Source of the DNA: Jeotgalibacillus malaysiensis
GTDB lineage: Bacteria > Bacillota > Bacilli > Bacillales > Jeotgalibacillaceae
Assembly: GCA_000818095.1 (NCBI GenBank)
Contig: CP009417.1
Coordinates: 248,001-312,000 of the forward strand
Length of the DNA stretch: 64,000 nucleotides
Direction of reading: 5' to 3'
Shown here: one piece after another, positions 23,562-32,922 of the stretch
Position numbering within the stretch: position 1 is the stretch's first letter
How the letters are laid out: the number at the start of each line of letters is the position of its first letter
Notes under the pieces: generated by a model
Seen by the model: only the letters and a program-made list of their open reading frames with translations
What the model was told of the DNA's origin: nothing
Databases searched by the model: none
Translations under genes and position numbers: made by a program

Positions 23562-23643
23562 TTGAAAGAAGTCAGACCTCTCTTGTATAATCAAGTTTGA
23601 TGGAACTGACTGAGACACATGTCATGGATTCTGTCTCTTTTTT
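23562..23643 (+). promoter_or_regulatory. promoter followed at once by a terminator: attenuator or short RNA
   Basis: TTGAAA (23562), 18-bp spacer and TATAAT (23586-23591) form a strong promoter. About 20 bases after the expected start, GAGACA pairs with TGTCTC and is followed by seven T (23612-23643). The product would be about 45 nt unless polymerase reads through to the DNA-binding protein gene at 23823. The rest of the 358-bp gap (23464-23822) is AT-rich and shows no gene. Confidence 0.6.
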
Positions 23644-23822
23644 ATTGACAAAGTGTGGTTCTTTTTACTTCTCTTTTTGTTATGTTATGGAAATTAGATA
23701 AAGCATTCAGGTCAACTTACGTTATTTACATATTTGGTTAAAATTTCTCTTCTTAGATGAATTGGATTAAGATGTGATTATCCATTTTTATGAAGGGTAA
23801 AGAAAATTATGGGGGTGGATAT

Positions 23823-24530
23823 ATGGAAGAGAGAGAACCTGAACTCCCGGATAACCCTGAACGTCCTGAGCGTCCCGAGCGTCCCAAACGTTGGACGGAG
23901 GAGGAAATCGATTACCTGAAAGAAAATGTAGGGTATCGACGAATCAAGGATATTGCTGAGACATTAGGTAGAACGGAAACAGCTGTAACACTCAAATTCA
24001 AGCGATTAAAACTAGGGAAAACCAGGTCTTTATCAGGTAAAATTACATCTGGGGAGCTGGCTCAACTCCTTCAAGTAGACCGCAATACGGTGAAGGGCTG
24101 GATACGTTCTCACGGGTTGCCAGCTTCGAAAAAAGTAACAGGTCATACCCGAAAATATATTTTGATTTCACCGGAATCGTTTTGGAAATGGGCAGAATCT
24201 CATCGAGAACGAATTGATTTTCAGAAACTAGAACGCAATGCTCTTCCTCCAGAGCCGAGTTGGGTCGATGAAGAACGGCGGAATCCGAGTTATTGTCCAC
24301 GAATCTATCAAGAATGGACAACGAAAGAAGATAAACTTCTTGCTGAACTGATAGATAAGGGGCTTTCCTATCGGGACATTGCGAAACAGTTGCGAAGAAG
24401 TCCTTATAGTGTTGAGAAACGTTATCATCGAATTAAACATGATACAAATTATTATAAAGGAACGAAACCGTATGCCATCAAGAAAGGTGAACGGCTCTGT
24501 TTACGCAGGGATACTCTATCAGGGGATTAA
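23823..24530 (+). CDS. SANT-HTH-SANT DNA-binding protein
   Basis: A 235-residue protein with a PERPERPERPKR linker at the N-terminus, a SANT/Myb-like helix bundle (about 23-62, RWTEEEIDYL to FKRL), a MerR/AlpA-like helix-turn-helix (about 75-130, SGELAQLLQVDRNTVKGWI) and a second SANT-like bundle (about 170-210, WTTKEDKLLAEL to RIK). It should bind DNA and is the only clear DNA-binding regulator here, but nothing links it to the palindrome. Start at 23823 because GGGGGTGG lies about 6 bases upstream. Confidence 0.75.
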   Translation: MEEREPELPDNPERPERPERPKRWTEEEIDYLKENVGYRRIKDIAETLGRTETAVTLKFKRLKLGKTRSLSGKITSGELAQLLQVDRNTVKGWIRSHGLPASKKVTGHTRKYILISPESFWKWAESHRERIDFQKLERNALPPEPSWVDEERRNPSYCPRIYQEWTTKEDKLLAELIDKGLSYRDIAKQLRRSPYSVEKRYHRIKHDTNYYKGTKPYAIKKGERLCLRRDTLSGD

Positions 24531-24535
24531 CTCTT

Positions 24536-24928
24536 TTAGAGTGTCCCATTATATTTAGTTAGAACCTCACGTGCCAATTTGGAGCTGTACTCTGTACCTC
24601 TCTTTTCAATCTCTTGCAACGTATGTTCATACGCTGATAGTTTTGCAGAAGCATCGATGATTTCTTCCACTAATCCGTCCATATCATCAATGGGAACAAC
24701 AACGACCTGACCATTTTTCGTCATATACGTCTCAGCTTTTTCCATGTGCAACTCCGTCCACTCATACAATGTCATCGGTTCGCTTTCCTCTGAATGAAGT
24801 TGCCCCATGACCTTATCATATAAATCTCCTAACTCTTCATCGCTTGCACGGGGAATTTCCAGTGGATTTCGATTCCCGAAAAGTGGAATCACCTGCCCCA
24901 TTTGCTTTTTATTCTTTTCATCACTCAT
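24536..24928 (-). CDS. hypothetical protein (130 aa)
   Basis: A 130-residue acidic, mostly helical protein; the N-terminus contains GQVIPLFGNRNP, a short motif seen in various small phage and plasmid proteins. No function known. It converges on the SANT gene with only 5 bp between stops. Its promoter carries the palindrome (24981-24994). Confidence 0.6.
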   Translation of the reverse strand: MSDEKNKKQMGQVIPLFGNRNPLEIPRASDEELGDLYDKVMGQLHSEESEPMTLYEWTELHMEKAETYMTKNGQVVVVPIDDMDGLVEEIIDASAKLSAYEHTLQEIEKRGTEYSSKLAREVLTKYNGTL

Positions 24929-24964
24929 GAGAAAACACCTCGCTTTTCTTACATCATTTTCTCC

Positions 24965-24994
24965 ATTGTATCAATTAAAATTGACTATTTTCAA
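24965..24994 (-). promoter_or_regulatory. palindromic operator-promoter
   Basis: On the minus strand TTGAAA, 18-bp spacer, TACAAT. The site reads TTGACTATTTTCAA on the plus strand (24981-24994), one mismatch from the symmetric form. It reads into the gene starting at 24928. Confidence 0.7.
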
Positions 24995-25027
24995 ATTTCC
25001 AAGGGTCTATAAAGGTATAAATCAAAA

Positions 25028-25063
25028 TAAAAAGACTGTATCGGGATTCTCCGACAAGTCTTT
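25028..25063 (-). terminator. terminator of the 25062-25508 gene
   Basis: On the minus strand AAAGACTTGTCGG pairs imperfectly with CCGATACAGTCTTT and runs into T. Confidence 0.7.
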
Positions 25064-25508
25064 AAGATGTTTTCCAGTTGTAGACAACTTGTTGATTCAT
25101 TTTCGAAGGAAACTCGATTTCCTTTTCACAATATGGGCAATATCCTTTTCCGCCATCTATTCCATCATTCGTCGGGAAAATTCCTAACACATGTTTTTGA
25201 GGACATTTTGCAAGGTGTGACCGTTCGAAATAGCGGTCTTGGTTTTCTTTGATGAATAGGAGTACATGTTTCACATTGATATGTAGTTTTCGGAATGTAA
25301 AAACCATATCTTCCATGGTGATGTCCATCCAATAAGCCATTTCATCTGCTAATGTTTTTGCATACAGGTCTGCTGTTAATCCCTCTGCGACCAAATACGT
25401 AACAAAATCATTTGTAGAGGTTCTAGAAGAGATGCTTTTACCTACATATTCTTTTTCCCATACAGAAAAATCCTGAATAAAACGTCGAATAATAAAATGT
25501 GTGTCCAT
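25062..25508 (-). CDS. hypothetical protein with C-terminal zinc-finger-like cysteines
   Basis: A 148-residue protein: helical first two thirds, then CPQKH (about 108-112) and CPYCEKE (about 130-136), which with the His could bind zinc. No family recognised. GGAGGGG precedes the ATG at 25508; a terminator follows. Confidence 0.6.
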   Translation of the reverse strand: MDTHFIIRRFIQDFSVWEKEYVGKSISSRTSTNDFVTYLVAEGLTADLYAKTLADEMAYWMDITMEDMVFTFRKLHINVKHVLLFIKENQDRYFERSHLAKCPQKHVLGIFPTNDGIDGGKGYCPYCEKEIEFPSKMNQQVVYNWKTS

Positions 25509-25624
25509 GCATTCCCCTCCTTTTCCATTTCTTTCCCCTATTCTACCAGCAGTTTCTCTTTTTGTCTATAATACCGTTATCTTTTACACTATATTACAAA
25601 AAAAAGAAGGCATACGCCCTCTTT

Positions 25625-26026
25625 TCAAAATTCTTCTGCAAATTTAATTGTTCGAACACCTCGAATTGTTTTTTCGACCATTCTCCGCTTCAACTCTTCA
25701 GCAATTGCATAGATGTCACGTTCTAAGCAGACTGCCTCTGCTTTTGTCAGGATGAACGTTTGTCCATTTACCGGCAATCTCATCTGTTGACGTTCATCAT
25801 CTTGGATAAATGCCAACAGTTTTTGATGAATCGCAATCATGACTCCAGGATTATCTCCCCAAACATGTAGTTTCTTTCCATCTGCCGCCGTCCGGAAAAG
25901 AATCGTATTGCCAAACGAAACAATTTTGGATTTCTTTTTAGGAACAAAGAGGATGACTTCATCATTCACAAGTTCTGCATAAACCGTTACATTTTCACAA
26001 ATTGAAAGTTTTCCAAATTTCATCAT
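25625..26026 (-). CDS. hypothetical protein (133 aa)
   Basis: A 133-residue protein with beta-strands in the first half and a C-terminal helix (LERDIYAIAEELKRRM). No family recognised. The ATG at 26026 overlaps the stop of the 85-residue gene (ATGATGA), so translation is coupled. A terminator (GGGC/GCCT type) follows at about 25600-25624. Confidence 0.6.
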   Translation of the reverse strand: MMKFGKLSICENVTVYAELVNDEVILFVPKKKSKIVSFGNTILFRTAADGKKLHVWGDNPGVMIAIHQKLLAFIQDDERQQMRLPVNGQTFILTKAEAVCLERDIYAIAEELKRRMVEKTIRGVRTIKFAEEF

Positions 26027-26280
26027 TCATTCCCCTTCTCTGCTTCTGATACGTAACAGATGTCATCTAAATCCAACAACGCATGCTTCTCATCCTTTAA
26101 GAATGATGAAACAGCATCAATTGGAACCTGAATCCCAATCAGACGTTTCTGTGTTGGAATGAGTGAGACCTTAATCGTTCCTTCACTGGTCATCTGTCGA
26201 TGCGGAAGGCTCTGAATGTGACGAATCCCTTGAACAGTCGTGTACACGGTAATCGTGATATCTTTTCGTTTAATTTTCAT
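26023..26280 (-). CDS. hypothetical small protein (85 aa)
   Basis: An 85-residue basic protein, likely a small beta domain (KRKDITITVYTTVQG at the start). First gene of a two-gene coupled unit. AAAGGAGAG precedes the ATG at 26280. No family recognised; no palindrome upstream. Confidence 0.6.
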   Translation of the reverse strand: MKIKRKDITITVYTTVQGIRHIQSLPHRQMTSEGTIKVSLIPTQKRLIGIQVPIDAVSSFLKDEKHALLDLDDICYVSEAEKGNE

Positions 26281-26384
26281 GCTAACGCTCTCCTTTAAAG
26301 TAAAATGTGGAATGCCACTCCTTTTGTTTAATACGACTTATGTTATTCAAGCCACTTCTGAAATATTTCCTAAAAAAGCCCCTC

Positions 26385-27176
26385 TTATGAGAGGAGCCCT
26401 GCTTGTTGTTGCATATATCGATACCCTTGAATCATCATGGAAGGAAGACGTTGGTAATCGGCAAATCCATATAGCCCACAAGAAACAAATGGATGAGCTT
26501 CAATCAAAAAGCTACCGGATTCATTGACTGCGATATCAAGGGTATAGCTCAGAGGAAAAGCATATCCATCATATCGTGCTCGTTCGATGGTCTTGACCAT
26601 ATCCAAGACCTGCTTTTTATCAACCGGGAGCGGAAACACGTTCTCTGCTCCGTAGTTCTTCACACCGACGACTTCATCCATCTGAACAAATACCCGCCAC
26701 TCGCTCTGGATATCAATGACCTCGGATATATCGTAATCAACGTCCGGCAACATTTCTACATCTTCTTTTGATGAAATGATGTCCGTAATCCCCTTATATC
26801 GTGCTGATTCCTTTACGAATAATGGAAGTTCGTATGCTTCCATCTCTATCTTCCTCATATTCTTTCGGTATGTTCTTCCTGTGAACTGCTCCACATTGAG
26901 CACATCTGGAACATTCAATGGTGTTACCTTCTGAACGTTATCAAGGTGCTTGAGTACAAATGGTAGTGAGCCAATCGGAATCTTGTCCGCTATTTCCGCT
27001 ATTTTCGCTACGTCCGCTCCATCCGCTCTGTCCGTTTCATCTCCGAATGAATACTGAATCGCAAAAGAGCTTCTTCCATACTTCCATTCGTGAAACGCTA
27101 CAGCTTGAACCAAATGAAAGCTAAAATCATGTAATGGTTTCCCCTCTAAATCTGTTTCGATAAAAAATGTGGTCAT
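26385..27176 (-). CDS. R2K-type ATP-grasp protein
   Basis: A 263-residue protein. The C-terminal half has LPLFVKESARYKG (a lysine strand), SEWRVFVQM (Arg), YTLDIAVNES and FLIEAHPFVSCGLYGF (Glu ligand and Asn/Ser loop), in the order of ATP-grasp domains of the R2K group found in phages and conflict-related loci. Such enzymes link carboxylates to amines or tag proteins; the substrate is unknown. The ATG at 27176 has AAGAAGG 8 bases upstream; a GTG at 27185 is the alternative. Promoter with palindrome at 27204-27232. Confidence 0.7.
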   Translation of the reverse strand: MTTFFIETDLEGKPLHDFSFHLVQAVAFHEWKYGRSSFAIQYSFGDETDRADGADVAKIAEIADKIPIGSLPFVLKHLDNVQKVTPLNVPDVLNVEQFTGRTYRKNMRKIEMEAYELPLFVKESARYKGITDIISSKEDVEMLPDVDYDISEVIDIQSEWRVFVQMDEVVGVKNYGAENVFPLPVDKKQVLDMVKTIERARYDGYAFPLSYTLDIAVNESGSFLIEAHPFVSCGLYGFADYQRLPSMMIQGYRYMQQQAGLLS

Positions 27177-27203
27177 CGTTTTCACCTTCTTCCTTTTTCA
27201 ATT

Positions 27204-27232
27204 AATATATCATTTAATTTGACATTAGTCAA
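27204..27232 (-). promoter_or_regulatory. palindromic operator-promoter of the ATP-grasp gene
   Basis: On the minus strand TTGACT, 17-bp spacer, TATATT. Palindrome TTGACATTAGTCAA on the plus strand at 27219-27232, with inner positions varied and outer arms kept. Confidence 0.75.
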
Positions 27233-27258
27233 AAATAAAAAAGAGGATTTCTCCTCTT

Positions 27259-30045
27259 TTAGTTATTCGTGACTTTGATATCAATCGGAATATCTCTGTT
27301 GACCCAATCCGTAGGGGTTGTCAATTCAACAAGTGGTGTCTTTTTATCAATGTTCTTCACAACGACCGTTTGATACCCTAGTTTTCCGAGAGCATCTTTT
27401 GCGACAAACGTATACATGCCATTCTCAGAAATCGTATAATTGAAGTTTGTGAGATTAGAAGTTGTATTGTCTGGTAATGTCGTTGAAACAATAGGTGTTC
27501 CGCCGATTGAATAGACCGAAAGATTTAAAACAACATTTTTATTTGTCCATTTTTTGTCATAGGTTACATCAATTTGCGGAAGTGATAGTGTGAAGAAATT
27601 GTCTACGACAAACGTCACTTCATCGGACAATACTCCACCATCATTGGTTTGGAATGTGAAAATATCGTCCTTTGTTACAGGAACACGGAAGGATTTAGAA
27701 TTCCATGTTTGAAGCGTTTCTTTCCTCTTCGTAACCGGTTCTGCTGTGTAATTACTTGTTACCGTAACGACCAGTTCTAACTTGTCACGAACAACGCTGA
27801 CACGAGGTGAATCAACAACAGCTGTCAACGTCTTTCGGTTTCCAGCCTTATCTTCAACGATGAAATCATAGCTTCCGCCTTTTTTAACAGAGAAATCTGC
27901 CTTTGAAGCAGATACGATACGTCCGTCCGGTAATGTGATTTCTTTAATTCCTGACATGTCATCGGTCGCATTTAAATTGATGATAAGTCCATCACTTGGT
28001 TTGGATGTGTCATAGACGAACGTTCCAGCAGGCAAGTTTTTATCGATGTTTGTAACCGATTGATTCAATACCGTGATGTTTCCAGCATTATCTTCAATGC
28101 GATAGGTGTAGACCCCATTTTTATCGACAACGTATCGATACGTTTCAGATGCATTATGATTTTTCCACGTCCCATCTGGAAGCTGAACACGTTTCACACC
28201 GGTTTCATCGTCCTTAACGTCAATCAATTCGAGACCGAATGATTGATTTGTCCATGCGGTTGTATCTAGTTTAACCTTTCCTAATGGCAACTCTTTGTCA
28301 ATGTTTGTTACGTTCACGGTCTCTGTCCATCTATTACCGGCGTTATCTTCTACCAGGAATGTATAGACTCCATTTTCCGTCACGGTATACGTGGCAGATG
28401 TCCCTGTCACAAGATTTCCATTTGGGAGTGTAATTCCTTTTAAACCAGAAACTCCATTATCTTGGACATTCGAGATGGTAAAGATGACATTTTGGTTTGT
28501 CAGATTGGTCGTAGATGGTGTAAGAGTAGCAGTAGGAGCTGATTTATCAATGTTATTCACATTAATCGTTTTTACCGTTTTATTCCCGGCATTGTCCCAG
28601 ATTTCAAATGAATAAGTTCCATTCTCAGATACGGTGAACATCTTATTCTCAAAAGAAGTCTCAATTTTCCCATCAGGCATGACAACTTGTTTCAAATCCG
28701 AACCACCTGCATCAAGAATGTTTGATAAGCTTAATACAACATTTTGATTGGTGAAATTTGTAGGGGATTGTGTCAACGTAGCTGTTGGAAGCGTCTTGTC
28801 GATGTTTCCAATTGAAATGCTCTTCGTGGTTCGGTTTCCAACTTTATCTTCAATGATAAAGCTATAGGTTCCATTTGTTGAAACCGTATACGGAATGGAG
28901 CTTCCTGTGACGAAGTTTCCATTTGGAAGATAGACCCCTTTCACCCCGGCGATACCAAAATCTTTGATATCCGACAACGTAATGGTTACATCTCCATTCG
29001 TCCAGTTTGTTGGATTCGCACTAAGCGACCCGTCAGGATTCTCACTATCGGTATCATAGTTAATGGTTGCCGTGTATTGGTAGTAACTATCATATCCTCC
29101 GGCATAAGCGTATCCACTGTAATTCTGTGCCCAGATGCGGGTATCAGAAGACGGACGAGTGACCGTTCCGGAATAGTTTACTGTCCAAACACGAGTGTCG
29201 GCAGAAGCGGGTTTTGTTACCGTACCGGAATAGTTGATGGTCGTGTAACCAGCGTTACTATTTCGTCTTTCTCCATTGTAGCTTCCTGATAGAGATGGAG
29301 CAGGGGCACTACAAGAGGACAGAACGCCTCCTTGATATAAGGTTCCGCTATATCCACCGCTGTTATAAGGAATAGAACTTGCAATGGAATCTATGGCGTA
29401 TGTTCCACCATATGACCAAGAACGGGATGAATCACTCCATACATAACTATTTCCACATCGATAGGTTCGACTATCACTTTGGCTTCTCGAATCAGCTGGA
29501 GAATAGCTTCCGCTTGAAACGTAAGCTCCTCCTCCATATAGTGTTCCAGAATACCCTCCAGAGTTATAAGGAATACTCGATGGCAACGAGCCTGAGCTTC
29601 CCCCAGGTGACGTGGAGCGAGAATCTGTTTGGGTGCGACTGTCAGATGGCGTATACGTCCCGCTGTACACGTAGCTACTCCCGTCTTTGTAATATGTCCC
29701 GGAATAGGTTCCATCATTATAGGAATCTGATGAAGGGAATGAGTTTGAACTACTTGTCATTGTTTTGGAGATATATTTGGAGTACTTTGAGGAATTATAA
29801 CGAGATGAACTAACTGAACCGTTGGTGAGATATAACAACAACTGGCTTCCATTTTGAGAGTGTGAGACATTACCTGTGTTAACGGTCACATTGTTGACCA
29901 GTGCATTTGAAGGAACCGTTACCGTTCGATTCTGAGTTTGGCTCATGCTTTCTGGTAGAGTAATAACCATGCTCTCAGCGAGTGCATTCACAGGCACTAA
30001 AGTTGTCAGAAGAACTATCGCTAGTAGTTTACGTTTCTTTTTCAT
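27259..30045 (-). CDS. giant secreted Ig-like repeat surface protein (928 aa)
   Basis: Signal peptide 1-22 (cleavage near ALA-ES). Residues 40-330 are a Ser/Tyr/Gly-rich stalk with repeated 'SIPYNSGGYSGTLY' type units and two Cys-containing segments. From about 345 come Ig-like repeats of about 83 residues with the consensus 'PT.WTN..V.L.L..I.D.G.SG....LPNG', then 'NGTYTF.I.DNAGN.T', then 'NIDK'. No LPxTG and no C-terminal membrane helix. The last repeat is cut after its first half (ending DIKVTNN). The ATG at 30045 is used because the longer frame from 30093 would bury the signal peptide. The neighbour at 30160-32766 is a close paralogue. Confidence 0.85.
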   Translation of the reverse strand: MKKKRKLLAIVLLTTLVPVNALAESMVITLPESMSQTQNRTVTVPSNALVNNVTVNTGNVSHSQNGSQLLLYLTNGSVSSSRYNSSKYSKYISKTMTSSSNSFPSSDSYNDGTYSGTYYKDGSSYVYSGTYTPSDSRTQTDSRSTSPGGSSGSLPSSIPYNSGGYSGTLYGGGAYVSSGSYSPADSRSQSDSRTYRCGNSYVWSDSSRSWSYGGTYAIDSIASSIPYNSGGYSGTLYQGGVLSSCSAPAPSLSGSYNGERRNSNAGYTTINYSGTVTKPASADTRVWTVNYSGTVTRPSSDTRIWAQNYSGYAYAGGYDSYYQYTATINYDTDSENPDGSLSANPTNWTNGDVTITLSDIKDFGIAGVKGVYLPNGNFVTGSSIPYTVSTNGTYSFIIEDKVGNRTTKSISIGNIDKTLPTATLTQSPTNFTNQNVVLSLSNILDAGGSDLKQVVMPDGKIETSFENKMFTVSENGTYSFEIWDNAGNKTVKTINVNNIDKSAPTATLTPSTTNLTNQNVIFTISNVQDNGVSGLKGITLPNGNLVTGTSATYTVTENGVYTFLVEDNAGNRWTETVNVTNIDKELPLGKVKLDTTAWTNQSFGLELIDVKDDETGVKRVQLPDGTWKNHNASETYRYVVDKNGVYTYRIEDNAGNITVLNQSVTNIDKNLPAGTFVYDTSKPSDGLIINLNATDDMSGIKEITLPDGRIVSASKADFSVKKGGSYDFIVEDKAGNRKTLTAVVDSPRVSVVRDKLELVVTVTSNYTAEPVTKRKETLQTWNSKSFRVPVTKDDIFTFQTNDGGVLSDEVTFVVDNFFTLSLPQIDVTYDKKWTNKNVVLNLSVYSIGGTPIVSTTLPDNTTSNLTNFNYTISENGMYTFVAKDALGKLGYQTVVVKNIDKKTPLVELTTPTDWVNRDIPIDIKVTNN

Positions 30046-30159
30046 TGTTATTTCCCCCTTTCTATTTTTTTCTTTTATGTTATCTAACATCATGTCGCTT
30101 TATAATCTTTTAAGCCCCATTTCATTAAATAAAACAAGAGAGTCCGTGAAGAACTCTCT

Positions 30160-32766
30160 TTATTTTTTGAGATTAACATCCCGAATTTTGATAATTGCTT
30201 TCACATTATCATTCGTTTTGTCTTTCTCCTGAATCTCGACCATTGGTTTTTCTTTATCGATATTCTCAATTACCACATCCATTGTGTTTACATTTCCTAC
30301 ATTATCAAAAACATCAAACGAGTAAATCCCATTTTCTCGAACGGTAAAGATTGCTGTATTCCCTGTCATTATGACTCCATTTGGCAACACGGTATGACTG
30401 TAACCAGCTGTTCCAGCATCCTTAAAATCGCTCAATTCAATAATAACATCCTCATTCGTCCAATCTTTTCTCCAATCGATTTTGGCGGTTGGCTTTTCGT
30501 TGTCAATATTCGAAATCTCTAACGTTTTTGTTTTTACGTTCCCAGCATGGTCTCGAACAGTAAAGGTGAACACCCCGTTGCCATTAACCATAAATTGGTA
30601 ATCAGGCTGTGGTGGGGATACACCAAACATATTCGAGGAAAGCTCTTTGACGCCAGAAACTCCATTATCTCGAACATTACTTAAGCTAATCTTCACAGGT
30701 CCCTTATTTAATAATTTAGGAGAATAGTCAATATCGAAATCAGGTTGTTGCTTATCAATATTTTCGACATTGTATTCTTTCGAAGTGATATTACCAGCGT
30801 TATCTTGAATTTCAAATCGATACAATCCATTTTTATCAACCTCATATGAAATGTCTTCAAATGTTTTTTTGATAGTTCCATTCGGCAATTTGATAGACTG
30901 TAAACCTGAGACCCCGGAATCTTCAATTTCAGTCAAAAATAAGAGAATATTCTTGTTTGTAAAATCATTATGTTCAGCTGAAATATTAGCGGTTGGATTC
31001 ACTTTGTCAATGTTCTTCACTTCAATCGTTTTGATGGTTTGGTTTCCAGCATTATCTTCAACAATAAACTCATACACTCCGTTTTCTGTAACACTGTAAG
31101 TGGTAATGGCAGGAGCAACCTGCGTTCCATTAGGAAGAATGATTCGTTTTAATCCAGACACCCCTGTATCCTGAATATTATCCAAAGTCAATACAACATT
31201 TCCGTTTGTAAAGTCATTTGGAGATTGCGTCAGAGAAGCGGTTGGAGCTGTTTTGTCAATATTGGAAACGGTCATCGTTCGTGTTGATTCGTTTCCGGCA
31301 TTGTCACGAATCTTAAAAGTGTACAAGCCATTTTCAGATACTTTGAATGACTTGTCTTCAAAAGTTTGAACACTTTCACCATCTGGCAACAGAATTTCTT
31401 TCAATCCAGAGACTCCAATATCTGTAATATTCGTCAACTCGACAAAAACATCTCCATTGGTGTAATTCATTGGAGTTTGACTGATTGTTGCAGTTGGAGC
31501 GGACTTGTCAATGTTTCCTATCGTAATGGATTTCGTTGTACGGTTTCCCACATTGTCTTCAATAATAACGCTATACTCCCCATTTGAAGAAACGACGTAT
31601 GGAATACTTGACCCTTTCACAAACGTACCGTTTGGAAGAAATACGCCATTGATTCCTGATTCTCCATAATCTTTGATGTCTGAAAGGGTAATCGTTACAT
31701 TCCCGTTTGTCCAGTCAGTAGGGGAAGCTGTCAAGATACCATCAGGCATTTCTGTATCTAGTCCGTAGTCAATTGTCACGTTGTACTTATAAAGAGAGTC
31801 ATATCCGCCTGCATAGGCAGTACCACTATAGTCCTGAGCCCAAACACGAGTATCGGATGAAGGTCGAGCAACGGTTCCGGAATAATAGACTGTCCAAACA
31901 CGAGTATCGGCAGAAGGTGGTTTAGTAGCAGTTCCACGATAGTTCAGCGTTGTATACCCTGCGTTACTATTTCGTCTTTCTCCATTGTAACTACCTGCTA
32001 ATGTTGGAGCTGGAGCGGAACACGATTGTATGACACCCGCTCGATACAGCGTGCCTGTATATCCATTATTGCTGTAAGAAATGGAACTTGGAATATAGTC
32101 GATATCATATGTTCCTCCGTATGACCAACTTCTAGAGCTATCACTCCAAATATAGCTGTTCCCACATCGAAACGTTCTTGTGTCTACAGCATTAATCGGG
32201 TCATATGTCTCATAGTTTCCCCCAGTCTGAACAGCACTGCCGCCATAAAGTGTCCCGGAGTATCCTCCGGAATTATACGGAATACTAGAAGGTAATGAAC
32301 TTGCACTTCCTCCAGGAGATGTTGAACGTGAGTCAGTGGCTGTTTTTTCATCGTAAGGAGTATAGATTCCAGAGTAAACATAACTATTGCCATTTTTATA
32401 ATAGGTTCCGCTATATCCAGCTCCGTCGGAGTATGACTCAGAATAAGGGAAAGAGTTTGAGCTATTTGTCAGCGTTTTTGAGATGTATTTAGAGTATTTT
32501 GTAGAGTTATACTGACTAGATACTGCCGTCCCACCTGACACATTCAACGTTACACGTCGCCCGTTTTGCGTATATGAAACCCCACCTGTATCCACGGTGA
32601 CGCCTTTAATAAAGGCTTGGTTGGGCAAATCAATCGTTTTACTTGTGGATTGGTTCGTGCTTTCTGGAAAAGGGACGTCCATTGTTTCAGCCATTACACT
32701 CATCGGCATCAATGAAGTTATCAAGGCAACTCCCAAGATAGTTCTTATTTTTTTCTTGTTTTTCAT
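30160..32766 (-). CDS. giant secreted Ig-like repeat surface protein (868 aa)
   Basis: Paralogue of the 27259-30045 product with the same order: signal peptide 1-26 (VMA-ET), Ser/Tyr stalk to about 330 with the same YSGTLY units and RCGNSY cysteine region, then about six Ig-like repeats. It ends in half a repeat (KAIIKIRDVNLKK) with no anchor motif. The two genes arose by tandem duplication and share much of the stalk nearly word for word. This copy alone has the palindromic operator-promoter (32842-32870). Confidence 0.85.
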   Translation of the reverse strand: MKNKKKIRTILGVALITSLMPMSVMAETMDVPFPESTNQSTSKTIDLPNQAFIKGVTVDTGGVSYTQNGRRVTLNVSGGTAVSSQYNSTKYSKYISKTLTNSSNSFPYSESYSDGAGYSGTYYKNGNSYVYSGIYTPYDEKTATDSRSTSPGGSASSLPSSIPYNSGGYSGTLYGGSAVQTGGNYETYDPINAVDTRTFRCGNSYIWSDSSRSWSYGGTYDIDYIPSSISYSNNGYTGTLYRAGVIQSCSAPAPTLAGSYNGERRNSNAGYTTLNYRGTATKPPSADTRVWTVYYSGTVARPSSDTRVWAQDYSGTAYAGGYDSLYKYNVTIDYGLDTEMPDGILTASPTDWTNGNVTITLSDIKDYGESGINGVFLPNGTFVKGSSIPYVVSSNGEYSVIIEDNVGNRTTKSITIGNIDKSAPTATISQTPMNYTNGDVFVELTNITDIGVSGLKEILLPDGESVQTFEDKSFKVSENGLYTFKIRDNAGNESTRTMTVSNIDKTAPTASLTQSPNDFTNGNVVLTLDNIQDTGVSGLKRIILPNGTQVAPAITTYSVTENGVYEFIVEDNAGNQTIKTIEVKNIDKVNPTANISAEHNDFTNKNILLFLTEIEDSGVSGLQSIKLPNGTIKKTFEDISYEVDKNGLYRFEIQDNAGNITSKEYNVENIDKQQPDFDIDYSPKLLNKGPVKISLSNVRDNGVSGVKELSSNMFGVSPPQPDYQFMVNGNGVFTFTVRDHAGNVKTKTLEISNIDNEKPTAKIDWRKDWTNEDVIIELSDFKDAGTAGYSHTVLPNGVIMTGNTAIFTVRENGIYSFDVFDNVGNVNTMDVVIENIDKEKPMVEIQEKDKTNDNVKAIIKIRDVNLKK

Positions 32767-32841
32767 AATCCATCCTCCTTTCTTAATTCATACTATCTAT
32801 CATTCTATTGTTTACGATATCAAATATAAGTCTTCTATTTC

Positions 32842-32870
32842 ATTCTAGTTATTATTTTGACTATAGTCAA
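32842..32870 (-). promoter_or_regulatory. palindromic operator-promoter of the 868-aa surface protein
   Basis: On the minus strand TTGACT, 17-bp spacer, TAGAAT. Perfect palindrome TTGACTATAGTCAA at 32857-32870. Confidence 0.8.
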
Positions 32871-32894
32871 ATAAAGACGGTTTAAATCTAAATG

Positions 32895-32922
32895 AAAAAG
32901 ACCTTGAAATTTCAAGGTCTTT
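32895..32922 (-). terminator. terminator of the 1900-aa surface protein
   Basis: On the minus strand AAGACCTTGAAA pairs with TTTCAAGGTCTT and is followed by T. Confidence 0.8.
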
